Both the position numbers and the translations under genes were made by a program. Shown here piece after piece: positions 47,955-59,673 of a stretch of DNA of 64,000 bases. This stretch comes from Ziziphus jujuba. Lineage: Eukaryota > Streptophyta > Magnoliopsida > Rosales > Rhamnaceae. The stretch spans positions 1,926,001 through 1,990,000 of the forward strand of contig NC_083383.1 in assembly GCF_031755915.1 (NCBI RefSeq). The letters run 5' to 3'. How positions within the stretch are numbered: the stretch's first letter is position 1; each line of letters begins with the position of its first letter. Below the pieces are notes generated by a model. It saw nothing but the letters and a program-made list of their open reading frames with translations, searched no databases and had not been told where the DNA came from.

Positions 47955-48966
47955 TTAACCAGATGCATCTTTACCACATTTCCCTTGTAACCACGTCAGC
48001 CTTATCTTGTCGCCTTTTAGAGAGATAAATGTCTCTCTTAAATTAGGGTCCTCAAACAGGTCAAGTGCAGCAAAATAGAGGTGTTGATCGATATTTTCAA
48101 TCTCGTCCAATGCTTTAATGCAATTAGTTATGGTATATCTATCATCACTAGTCACTGTACCAACCATCCTGTATTTTGAAGCTGCAACCATTTCCAACAT
48201 GGCTTCTGCCATAGCATCACATATTTCCTGATCCCTTCGGCTATGACCCAGAGAAGGCTGTGGTGATGGACGTTTCTTTTTTCTCTCAGGTAAGACCTTA
48301 ACCATCTTTTCTGCTGAAGAACCATTTATTTGCACTTGTTTGGGTGATGGAAATTTTTCAGGATGAGGATTTTCAATGTCCGGACAGGAACTCAAACCTG
48401 CATGATCAATTACAGCAGACTTCACCAATTCTTCGTAGTGACTAGACTGTGCATACTTCCCATCAACTGATGAATCTGTGAATATTGTGCATAGCTGCTC
48501 ATATATGGGACAGTCCTTGACTTTAATCGTTTCAGGCCTAGGCTGTGCCTATAAGAACAATCCATGAGGAACTAACAATAAAATTGTTAAGAATGAAAAA
48601 GAGAACATGGAAGCTTTCAGAAGAAATTATATATACCTCCATGTCTTCCCACAGGTCAAAACCAATGCAACAAGAATCATCTATTGTGAAATCGTTACTT
48701 TGATCGTAAGCTGACTTCAGGTTGTAGAACCGTGTCCTTAGAACATCCAGGTGCTTCCTCAATTGATTATTGTTGAAGTTGAGGTCTGTTTGCTTGTTAA
48801 ATTCATCACGAATATGATTCCAAGTTTTCTTGTCAAAAACATTGTTTGGTCTATTTCCTAGTTGAATCTGCTTCACAACCAGGTCTGCAAATATATTATC
48901 AAGGGATGCTGTCCACCTTGTCCTTGAGCGTTCATGCTTGGGTTGATGACCAGCTTCATTCTCCAT
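47955..48966 (-). CDS. Myb/SANT-like DNA-binding domain protein (Myb_DNA-bind_3 type)
   Basis: Two exons: 48637-48966 and 47955-48548 (-), in phase, 307 residues. Two acceptors are possible for exon 2 (48548 or 48542), differing by Ala-Gln. Residues 13-105 form a trihelix-like Myb/SANT module: RTRWTASLDNIFADLVVKQI, FDKKTWNHIRDEFNKQTDLN, QLRKHLDVLRTRFYNLKSAY, GFDLWEDME. The middle is basic (KMVKVLPERKKKRPSPQ, nuclear-signal-like). The C-terminal DAMAEAMLEMVAASKYRMVG through YTITNCIKALDEIENIDQHL and ALDLFEDPNLRETFISLKGD is the typical C-terminal helix block of this plant family. The Myb_DNA-bind_3 domain is shared with ORF1 proteins of PIF/Harbinger transposons and with L10-interacting MYB proteins. 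Target unknown. A 5'UTR intron is likely (acceptor TTTTTGTAG at 48980, donor near 50671). Confidence 0.88.
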
Positions 48967-51170
48967 TATAAGGACAAACTACAAAAATTATTCATTTAAA
49001 ATCAATAACATTCCAATTAAAGTAATAGCATCAAGAATTTCAACTCTATGATATTATTGTACACCGAGTAATTGCTGCAAAAACTACTCATCATGATCAC
49101 AGTTAAACATTTTGTGAAATCCATAAACAGTTCATTATAGAGGGAAACCATACAAAAGAAGTGCAAAGTTGTTATCAGTTTAATTTATGGTAATTGCTTC
49201 GTACCTCCTAGAAGCAAACATATCAAATTACATTTTCATACCAATCTTGATCGTCTCAAAGTGGGCATGATATTAACAAAACATCACTTGGTATAAATGT
49301 GAATCGAGCAAATAATTGAGCTATCTACACTTTAAACTTCTTTTAATGGAACAGCTGACTGAATATCATCTTCAATGTTAGCAGCATATGGATTGAACTG
49401 GCAAGATAATGCCAAGTGATATTAGATTAGGAACATCCTCATGTAGTTAAACAATACACGTTAAGGCTCAAAAGACAAAACAACATAAAATCTTCTCTAG
49501 AATAAGATTAAAACAAATAACAGAAAATGGTAAAATCTGAGACTTCAAATAACCCATACAAGGCTCATAATGTCACTTGCAACTTTGAGAGGGGACAAAA
49601 ACAGTCAATTAGAAAGTAGAGCTCCACTCTCACACAAAAAATAAAAAAATTCAGTTCCAAAAAATTATTTGTCCTGTTTCACTTCAAAAACACTGAGTGT
49701 GCATGCGTATACATATAGGACAACATACACATAAACCGTGCCAATGCAAGTGGAAGAAGAGATCCAAACACACAACTGTCTCAAGATTCAAGAACAATAA
49801 AGTATTTCAAACATGTTCATGACTAAAACCACGTGCATTTGGTGCTTATTATATCAGTTTTTTTTTTTTTTTTGGGCTTTTGCTGCACCTCTTCCTTATA
49901 GATATTCTTTATGGGATGAAATTTGAGTTTTTTTCCCTCTATAAATTGAGCTTTCTCGTAGAATAGTGTTCTTAAAAGTTCAATCAAAAGCCGTTGTCCA
50001 TTGATTTAATACAATTAATTCTTATACATACTTGAAGTTTCTAAAGTCTACTGAAGAAAAACAATACAAAACTCAAAAAACATTGCTTTCAAGACAACTC
50101 AGTTACTGACAATTTGAAAAGCAGTCAATTTTTTACAGTGAAGCAGCCCGATGAACCATAAACCTTAAGACAATAACAAATATGACAGAAAATAAATAAC
50201 CAAAAAAAAAATAAAAAAATTGCAGATTTAGGCGTCCCAATCATATTTCATCTGCGTTTTGACCAAATGCAATTCAGTAAACATTTATTCCATCTCGCAG
50301 CGTGATTATACGTTTTTCTGATTTTCTATTCTTTCTGAAGCAATTGCTAGTGTTCTCCATGATAATTCCTTAGGAACCAAACACAGCCTTAGGACAAAAA
50401 TAAGAGCGGGATGCTTTTTAAATTACTTGGCAGTTACGATCCACAACAATAATTTAGTTAGAAAATATTCAGAGAATACGAAAAGAGGAAAAGAAAAAAA
50501 AATGCTCCGAAATTCAAAACCCTAAAACTCTCCTGGCACCCACCCTCCCCCAACCTAAAAAAAATGAATAAATAAAAACAATTATAGAAATCGGAGAAGA
50601 AGATGATATTTATTAATATTATTATACTAAAATAAGGAGAGCGATAGCAACGGTGGAAAGTGGAGAGGATCACCTCTTTGTGATACTATTCCACCTGAAA
50701 CTTGCCGGTGTCGCTCGTTCCGACGCCGAGTTTCCCAGAAAGAGCAGCCTCTGCTTCCAAAACTATCCTCCAAAATAAAAACACTAATTTTTACGTAAAT
50801 AAAATAAATAATAATAAAACAATTAATTGTGTTACTATTTTGGTTTATATTTCTGTTCTGGGCCTCAAGGAATAAGGAGTAGATTAATTAACAAATAGAT
50901 GCGGTCAAAGTGGAGTTACATAAATAAGATGGCACCATGCTATTGGCTCTCTTACAGCCTTTTCAGTGTTGCGCGCGTTTTTCCGGTTTTTGTTTTCGTT
51001 GCTTGTTCATTACCGTATATATATATTTTTTAGAAAAATTATTAATTAATTATCTTAATTTGTAAATGGACGTTTTCACTCTATCATTAAAACGGTGAGT
51101 TCTGATCAATTTTTCATATTTTCATTATTCACTTTCAAAATTGGACATTCTCTTTGTTGCCTTGAGATGT
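48967..51170. other. Likely 5'UTR intron and promoter of the Myb/SANT-like gene
   Basis: A strong acceptor (TTTTTGTAG|TTTGTCC, minus strand, 48980) sits just before the ATG, and a plausible donor (AAAGAG|GTGATC) is near 50671. A leader exon at about 50672-50760 is therefore likely. The 1.7 kb between has no coding frame. Confidence 0.45.
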
Positions 51171-51179
51171 ACCTCTAAT

Positions 51180-52339
51180 CAAAGCTTAAAATTTTAATAT
51201 CGATAGAAATATTAAAGATTCAAGATACAAAATTTTTTATAAAAATATCGAAAATATAAATTTTTTTTATGAAAATATCAAAAATATCGAATATCGATAA
51301 AAATTTATAAAAAATAATGAAAATCTATTTTAAAAATAAATTTTTTTATCGAAATTTTAGTATTAGCGTATTTAAACAATCAATTATTACATTGATTATA
51401 ATAATTACAAAAATATTAGATAGATATTTTATTTTTTTTAATCAATTAGTAAGCAATAACGATAATAAATAAATTATTATTGATACAAATATGCAATATA
51501 TATATATATATATATATGATAAATTGTTTATTTTACAATTACATTATAATTCATAAATATCATCTCAATACTTATAAAAATCTTATATAACTGAAATTAT
51601 TAATACTCTTTTCATTTTCATTTTGACGTTTAGTATAATATATTCTATCATTTAAATATAGTTATCTTTAATATTTAGTATAATATATTTTATCATTTTT
51701 TTTATTTGCTTAATGTTATTAATTTAAATGTTATCAATATCAAGTCTACATAATATTATATTTTCATGTTATTATTTTATATTATTATTTTTCATTATTA
51801 TATAATCAATTATTAACTTGTAATTATGCGATTATAATGAATCCATCTCATATAAAATGTATAGTAAGTATATATATATATATATTTAATCAATGAATAA
51901 AACTTATTAAGGTTATTAAATTCAATTCACTTTATTTTATTTATATCATTAAATATTTAAAAAACAATTAAAATGTTAAAAAAAATCATCACTAAAGTTA
52001 ATTTGATAAAATAATTTACTAAACAGTAATAATATTTTTGAATTTTTTATTAAAAAATTTCATATATATTTTCAAAATTTCCATGTAACTTTTTGGAAAT
52101 GTACATGAAAATTTTCAAAATTTCAATAGTATTATGGATTTTTTAACCAAATTATTAAGGTTTTGATATAGATGTTTTAAAGAAAATTTCTAAGCAAATT
52201 TCGGTGAAATTTCATAAATTTATATAAATATTATGGAAATTCTAGCAGTTTTCATTTGGAATCTAAATTTTATTTCTACTATTTAAAAAAATGAAATTTT
52301 CAAATAAATTTTGAGAAAGTATCGGATATTTTAAAGTTG
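51180..52339. mobile_element. Non-autonomous Mutator-like element, about 1.16 kb
   Basis: A perfect 9-bp direct repeat ACCTCTAAT lies at 51171-51179 and 52340-52348. Directly inside, the ends are imperfect inverted repeats: left CAAAGCTTAAAATTTTAATA then TCGATAG; right (reverse complement) CAACTTTAAAATATCCGATA. The interior is extremely AT-rich with repeated ATATCGA motifs and has no transposase frame. A 9-bp target duplication with long AT-rich terminal inverted repeats is the signature of MULEs. The TIR is short and gapped, so the family call is moderate. Confidence 0.6.
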
Positions 52340-52348
52340 ACCTCTAAT

Positions 52349-53798
52349 ACACAAAAAACAATAATATATTGAAGTGCATGTTATATTAAAGAAAACATAA
52401 TATATTGAGACTTTTTTTAAACGGGTAAAATATATTTAAATTTGGAATAGACAATATAGACCATCTCCAATGCATTGTATTTTCTTTATAACATGTAAAG
52501 TTAAGTATAAATTCAATATTGCATGATATGTCATTTTTTATTTTTTATTTTTTTGGTAAATCTTACATGATATGTTATTGCATTATGTGTATATATGTAT
52601 ATAGATATGCAACAATTATCAATTATGGTGGTATGTTACATGTAATGAACATGCAGCAATTTTTCTTTTTTTCTTTTTTATGTTTTTCACTAATAATATG
52701 TGAAGGTTGTATATTATTCCTCATTAGTTGCGAATTAAAAAAATAAAAATAAAAATTCAATGTGATAATTTAGCAGAAATAAGCTGATTGAACCATCACA
52801 AAGGTCCTGAATTATTATTATTATTTTTTTTGGTCAAATAAAACAAAGGTTCAAAAGTTATAATTCAAATTTTGATATGGCTTGTTATTGCCTTGTGATA
52901 TGATACTGTCAAGTGACCTTTCTTTTTAATCAGTGAAGAGAGAGAGAAGACAAACCCAAAGAAACGCATACGTAAGAAAGAACTGGATCTTTCATTAGGA
53001 CTTGTCCACGAACCCGGCAGATAAGGATGGTCCATGGTCCATGGTCCAACCGTATCCAGAGTGCTGATCTGCACCGGAGACCGGCCCACTTTAGTCGCGG
53101 GTGCTTTAAACCCAAACAACACTCGAGAGCGAATGATCACAGGGTTTAAGATCAACGGTCACTTTCCATCACCCACCTGTCGGTGGCCGGTTAAAACCAT
53201 TGAAATGTGTTAGTACGTCCTGTCAGATCAACGGCAGAGAGGAGTTCCCACACCATTGACCTGGTCCACATATGCATACGTGTCGGTCGGAGATTAATCG
53301 ATCGTTTGATAAGCTTTAGGGATTACAGCCTGTTACCTGAGGTGATTAAGTACTTCAAACTGAAAAAACCGAATCTGTCCCGCGCGTGATTTTACCATAT
53401 TGTCGGTGTATTGTATGTCCAAGAAGGAAAGAAAGATTCACTTCCCGGTGGTGAGGGGCAAAACTCTCTGCCTCTCTGGTGGTTCAGATCTAATAGCTTC
53501 TCCGCCTCTACATTTTTATAAAAAACAAGCTTTTACCAAACCCTACAATTCTCTCTAATTTAAACACATTTTGCTTTTTAATCACTCAATACACCGTATT
53601 CTCATTCTGCCTTTTATCCAAGTTTTTTTTTTTTTTTTTAGAAGGAAAAAAAGAAAAAAAAAAAAAAAAAAAAGCAAAACCCTTTCCCTCATTCCAAACA
53701 CCACATTGTGGTAATGCGTGTTGGTTTCAGCTAGATCCGAAAGCTTAACAACGGTTGGTTTTTGCTAGTCGTGATCGCCAACGTTGTGCTCTGAGAAA
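52349..53798. other. Intergenic, promoter of the GH9 gene
   Basis: AT-rich part with an oligo(A) insertion (52522-52579), then a more GC-balanced stretch from 52950 to 53480 with no conserved coding frame. A CT/T-rich leader-like region lies before the ATG at 53799. Confidence 0.45.
52522..52579 (-). repeat. Oligo(A) insertion (minus orientation) with 14-bp imperfect repeats
   Basis: CATGATATGTCATT (52522-52535) recurs as CATGATATGTTATT (52566-52579). The insert read on the minus strand is TAAGATTTACC followed by an A-rich tail. Confidence 0.5.
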
Positions 53799-54146
53799 AT
53801 GGGAGAGAAATCGAGATCCGGCGGGTGTTGCGGGTGGTTTCTGGTGTTGGTAATCTTGGCTGTGATCGTAGTCGCCATTGTACTCGTAGTGAAAAAGAGA
53901 ACCGACAACAGCTCCGACCATCCAGCTCCGATTCCCGGACCTCCGGGCGCCGTTGTCCATAAATACGGCGACGCTCTCAAAGTCGCTATGCAATTTTTCG
54001 ACATACAGAAATGTTAGTCTCTCTTTCTCATCTCCAATATTTTAGGCCTTTTTCTTTTTTCTTTGTAATATAAGTTTCGGTGACCGTTATCTACACCATA
54101 GAAGGATTTGCAAATTAATGCTTAAACGCCTTGTCTATTAACTTAG

Positions 54147-54192
<46 letters not shown>

Positions 54193-56815
54193 GAAAGAAA
54201 TAAACAAAAAGAACCAGCTGGTTTAAGTATTTTGGGCCTAATTGAGAGATGGGTTTTATTGGTTTGTTTGGTTGTAGCTGGTAAGTTGGAAGATAACAAA
54301 ATACCATGGAGAGGGAACTCGGGTCTAAAAGATGGAAGTGAAGCAAAATTGGATCTGACCAAAGGAATGTACGATGCTGGTGATACTATGAAGTTTGGTT
54401 TTCCAATGGCGTTCACTGCCACTGTGTTGTCATGGTCCATTCTTGAGTATGGGGATCAAATGGATACAGTGGGTCAGTTGCAGCCTGCTCAAGATAACCT
54501 CAGGTGGATCACTGACTACCTCGTCAATGCTCATCCTTCAGAGAATGTGCTCTATATTCAGGTGCCTTTTGTCTTCAACTCTTTATTTGATTCCTCATTT
54601 CTGCTTAGCCGTGTCTGTTTATTTGCATTGTGTATGTTCTTGTATTGAAGTTTCAATTGCCTTATATTATGAAATACTCGCATCCAGAATAGAATCAGGA
54701 GCTACACCTGTTTGGGAAATTCTTGAAATGTAGGAATCCCCTTTTGAAATGGGAAACATATGTTTGGGACCTAGAATCATGTTTTGTTTGAGTCAGGAGG
54801 TAACAAAGGACAAATGTTGAATTATTTACCATTTATAGGTAAGCTTCTTGTTTTGTTTTGTTTTTCAACTTCTTAATAAACATAAACTTTGGACCAGGTA
54901 GGTGATCCTGAAAAGGACCACAAGTGTTGGGAAAGGCCTGAAGCCATGACCATGGAGAGGCCTCTCACACAGATCAACACATCCTCTCCAGGAACAGAGG
55001 TTGCAGCTGAAACAGCAGCAGCTATGGCTTCGGCCTCTCTGGTGTTTAAGACAAGCGACTCTGAATATTCAAGCAAGCTTCTTAAGCATGCAAAACAATT
55101 GTTTGGTTTTGCTGACAAGTATAGAGTTTCTTACAGTGAGAGTATCCCTGAGGTCCAGACTTATTACAATTCAACAGGGTACGGAGATGAGCTTTTATGG
55201 GCAGCGAGTTGGCTCTTTCATGCCACAGGGGACCGAACTTACCTTGATTATGTGACGGGAGAAAATGGAAAAGATTTTGCTAATTGGGGAAGTCCGACTT
55301 GGTTTAGCTGGGATAACAAGCTTGCAGGAACTCAGGTAACCAAAGTTTTTATATTTTTTGTATAACCTAAATTTGCATGTGTATTGTTCTCTCATGCCTG
55401 AGGATCAACAATTTTGAGATCCAAGTCCTGTGGGTTTAAGCTGTGATTGATGGTACACTGCAAACATGATAACCCTTCCATTTTGACAAAATTCTGCTGA
55501 CAAAGCCATTGATTTTTTTCCCCTTCATAATAGTAGTACTGGATTTCCATATAAATATAATTCTGTTCTTAATATTGTTTTTTTTTTTTCAGGTTTTGTT
55601 GTCCAGGTTAAGCTTTTTTGGTGCCAAAGGTGTCTCAGATAATTCTGGTCTTCGTGGTTATAGAAAGACTGCTGAGGCTGTTATATGTGGCCTCCTACCA
55701 GGTTCTCCATCGGCTACGAAAAGCAGAACAGACGGTAATATTCTCAATTGCTTTCTCGCTTGAATAATCATGCAATATTTCATATTTCTTCCCCTTTTCT
55801 AGTAGGCGAGATTCTCCTGCACAAGTTATATTTCTCTATAAATGGACAAATAGGTAAAATTCTGAAGCTGTTCTCCAATTTTGTAACAGCTAAAAATATT
55901 CTTGAAAATTAAAGAGAGAAATTAGACTGACATGAAAACTCTAAACTCTAAGATGGTGGGTGGATTTTGAGTTGAAAGCATAGTTTTCACATTTCAAGCT
56001 ATCAGATACATGCCAAGAGTTGAATTCGTGAGTTTCTATCCGGTCTAAATTAGCATTCTTTCACCCAGTAATTGAAATCATGAGTATCTATCCGGTCTAA
56101 ATCAGCATACTTTCCCTATACTAATGCTACTTGGAGGTCTTGCACATTTTCTTAGTTCATCTTTTTCCTTTTACAGATCTTATGTTCTTCTTTATTTACC
56201 ATCTGTTTCCATAATGCAGATGGTCTTATATGGGTCAGTCAATGGAATGCATTGCAGCATCCTGTTGCTTCTGCATTCTTGGCTGCTCTGTACAGTGACT
56301 ACATGCTTACGACTCGGACAGCAAAGGTATCCTGCAGTGGAAAATCCTACACGCCAGCAGATATCAGGAAATTTGTTAAATCTCAGGTCTGTTCTCCTTT
56401 TTGTCAAATTACTTGGCCTTCAGGAAGAGCCTTGCCTTCTAAAACTGAAGTATACTGAAGACATCGTTTTTCTTTGTTATAGGCTGATTATGTCTTAGGT
56501 GACAATCCGATGAAAATGAGCTATCTTGTTGGTTATGGGGACAAATACCCACAGTATGTGCACCATAGAGGAGCTTCTATTCCAGCCGATGCAAAGACTG
56601 GCTGCACTGATGGCTTCAAGTGGCTCGAGTCGACTAAGCCCAATCCCAATGTAGCTACTGGAGCACTTGTGGGTGGGCCCTTCCTAAACGAATCGTACAT
56701 TGATTCCCGGAACAACTCCATGCAAGCGGAGCCAAGCACATATAACAGTGCTGTCCTCGTTGGTCTGCTATCAAGCTTGGTCACCACTTCTTCAGCTGTT
56801 CAATCCTTATCCTAA
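53799..56815 (+). CDS. GH9B7: GH9 endo-beta-1,4-glucanase with N-terminal membrane anchor (endoglucanase 10 / GH9B7-like)
   Basis: Six exons: 53799-54012, 54278-54561, 54898-55335, 55593-55734, 56220-56386, 56483-56815; in phase, 525 residues, equal to the Arabidopsis protein as I recall it. Instead of a cleaved signal peptide, residues 11-32 (CCGWFLVLVILAVIVVAIVL) form a probable signal anchor after a short basic cytosolic tail. Catalytic landmarks: DAGD at 104-107 (YDAGDTMKFGFPMAF), GYGDELLWAASWLFHATGD, the histidine signature SYLVGYGDKYPQYVHHRGAS (428-447), and the acid Glu498 in DSRNNSMQAEPSTYNSA. It hydrolyses beta-1,4-glucans in the wall or at its interface. In DAGD-xxKF the usual His or Asn is Thr108 here. 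No CBM or KOR-type C-terminal Pro-rich tail is present. By position it matches At1g75680. Confidence 0.95.
54149..54189. repeat. (AT)20 microsatellite in GH9 intron 1
   Basis: AT run 90 bases upstream of exon 2. Confidence 0.95.
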
Positions 56816-59017
56816 ACTGTTGATTAAATTAAATATTACACGTGTGTATTATGTGAATAGACGTATGCATGACCTGCTGTACGATGGGCTCGGTTCTTGC
56901 CTCAACTGCTCTGAGCTGTTTTTTGGTTACTTATTTGAGTAGATGGTGGCTGTAGTAGTGATTTTCTACATATGATTTGTGTGGCAATTTCTAATTGCTT
57001 TTCTTCTTCTTTTTATCTTCAAGTAATTGCAGGGGAAGAAACGTGAGGTTAGCATGTTTTTTGGGAGGTTTCAACCCCTTAGTTAAATATATAAGTACCT
57101 ATCATTCTGGTGGTGTATATGAAAATAAAATTTGAAGTAAAAAAATTCTTGTTATGAATCCCATGTTCTACTCCCTTGGATCTATCTTAGTCAGAGCAAC
57201 TTCATAGCCAGCACACACAACATCCCATGTGAATTATGAGACTTCTCGTTTGTCATAATTCCAACTTGTTATTACCGAAAAAAATAATAATAATAATTTC
57301 GACTTCTCGTTTGTCATAATTCCAAATTGTTATTACCAAAAAAATAAAATAATAATAATAATAATAATAATAATTTCAACACGTATTTTCCTAGAAAAAG
57401 AAAGAGGGAATACTTCAATATTATACATATATATATTGACAGGGACACTGCAACAAGTGCACAATATAGAACAAGATTGAGTCAGCCATGATCATGAAAG
57501 GGGTGTAAAGTGCAGAAAGGCATATATCATTAAGCTCCAAGCTCTGATGGGACAGAGGTACTAATTCCTCATGTTTGCACTGCTTGACTAAATAAATGGT
57601 TGGAACTGAACAACCAACCAAATGATAAGATTCAGAGACCAACGGTGGACGTGAATGGCTTGCGAACACAGGCACAATCAGACATTGATGAAATGCATGT
57701 TTGGCCAGATTTAGAATGTAAATGATAAGAAGAAAAGATTGATGTTCAGCACAGAACAATAAACAAACGACATAGAGAAAAAAGATTTGAGAGGTCGGAG
57801 GATGTGAAAGAAATAGTGGTAAGCCAAAAAGCCAAAGCCACGTGAGTGGGTTGCAACTAGTACAATGTTCTTAGTCCCTTATCTTCGATAGCCATGTAAA
57901 GGAGGCCGCACAGTTTCCGCCATTAAAATGTCCTCCTTTCCTTTATGTACAGGGTAGTTTTCGAAAAATGGTCCCAGTGGTACGGCCAAGGACAGGTGTC
58001 CTTGTGTCCTTCGATTATGTCTAAAAACAAATATCATTGCTCTTTGCTCCTCCTAGTCCCTGCCTTCACCCACCGCCCAAAGAATTTTGCTCTACCCCCA
58101 CCTCCCCTTTCTTTTTCGAGGTTGCTCCGCCAAATGTAAATTAGTAACTAGCTGATATTTTTCACAACTTTTTTTATTTTAGTGAACGATATTTTTCTCA
58201 AATTAATTACTAGCTCCTTGCATTACAAAATTTTATTCAGGGTTTCTTTTATTATTATTATTTTTAAACGATTCAAAACGTATACATCACTTGGGATGAA
58301 ATGTAGATGCATGCACGATGCACGAAATGTAAAAATAATTCTTGATATGCCACATCTTATTATATTTTTAGGTCGTTTGTTTTGTTATTTAATAAGTTGA
58401 AGCCCGAAGGGGGTAACATTTTCTGCACGTAATTATTTTAAAACTCATATAATAATAATGATTTAGCATTTGTTGTCGGCTTTTGAATGGTAAAAACAAA
58501 GAGGTAAACATGGATAATGTTCAAACTTGATAAAGAGAAAAGAATTATTATTTATTCAAAGTACGCATCTGTGTTAAATTTTTTTGTCTCAATCAATCGC
58601 AATCATTCTCTTTTCTTTTCTTTGTTTTTATTTTTTTCTTTTGTTTTCGGAAAGCAACTTGCAACAACCCATCAATTCATAAGAATATATTAAACAAAGA
58701 AAATAATATACAGGGTCAGTAATCAATCACCGACATGGGGAAAAACTAGTGATCAAATCAATTGGCCTCCGACCTAGACTCTAAAGGCCAAAAGATCAAA
58801 TTCCAAAATTCCAAGACACAGGAATTCATTTGCAAAGCAAAAGATCCACAGCCTAAAGTAAAAGCAAAACTGTGGTGACGGGAACTGTAGGTTCTAAAGG
58901 AATCCAAATCTACATGACTTGGGTATAAATTATATTTATATATTTATATATAATTGTAATTGTTCTATGATCTAGGGTCATGAATAATCCTTCATTAGAT
59001 CCATCTGATTGATGAAG
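56816..59017. other. Convergent intergenic region of GH9 and LOG genes
   Basis: GH9 3'UTR first, then AT-rich DNA with a 61-bp tandem duplication (57240-57374). The final part is the LOG 3'UTR. No coding frame supported. Confidence 0.5.
57240..57374. repeat. Tandem duplication, 61-bp unit, ending in (AAT)n
   Basis: GACTTCTCGTTTGTCATAAT starts copies at 57240 and 57301. Each continues TTCCAA, TTGTTATTACC and A-run plus (AAT)n, with the AAT tract longer in copy 2. Confidence 0.9.
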
Positions 59018-59641
59018 TCAACGAGCAATGTCAGCCTTTGCGTTGTTGTATCCCAGTTGTTGCTCCATCTCCCAACTCAGTTTTGGGGCAACCCCAGAAT
59101 GCTTTGGAGCATAGTCCTGGTCAAACACCAAGATATATAAATAAATTAATAAAAAAAATTGGACGGCTTGGATCATGCCATATTTGCATTGACTCTTAAA
59201 AAATTTGGGGCCAGAGTAGTTTTGCACGTGAGCCACGCGTACGGAAGTAGAAGAAAGAAGCATATGAAATGAATTGGAAAAAAGAAGTGAAAAAGAAAGA
59301 AATAGCAGTACCTCTAGCTTGTACATGAGTTCTTGGGCAGTTTGGGCAGAGACAATAATGTGACGGGCAGCGGGTGATATGAAACCTTCATCTACAGCTT
59401 TGTCTATAAAGGAAAGCAGTGAATTGTAGTAGCCATCCACGTTCAACAGCCCCACCTGTTACCAAGATTTTATCCATTTCCTTCATCATTTGCTTTTCAC
59501 ATCCACATTACCTTTACATTCCTTTTGTTTATTTGTTTTGGCTTTTAAAAATCATTCCAAATTGTTTTTTTTTTTTTTTTTTTTTTTTGTTTTGTCCAAA
59601 AACTGTTAACCTTTAGAACTTTTGATCTCTTCTGTTTTTTG

Positions 59642-59673
<32 letters not shown>

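Noticed and set aside
53745..54004. Minus-strand frames opposite GH9 exon 1
   Set aside because: Antisense shadows of the GH9 N-terminal coding exon.
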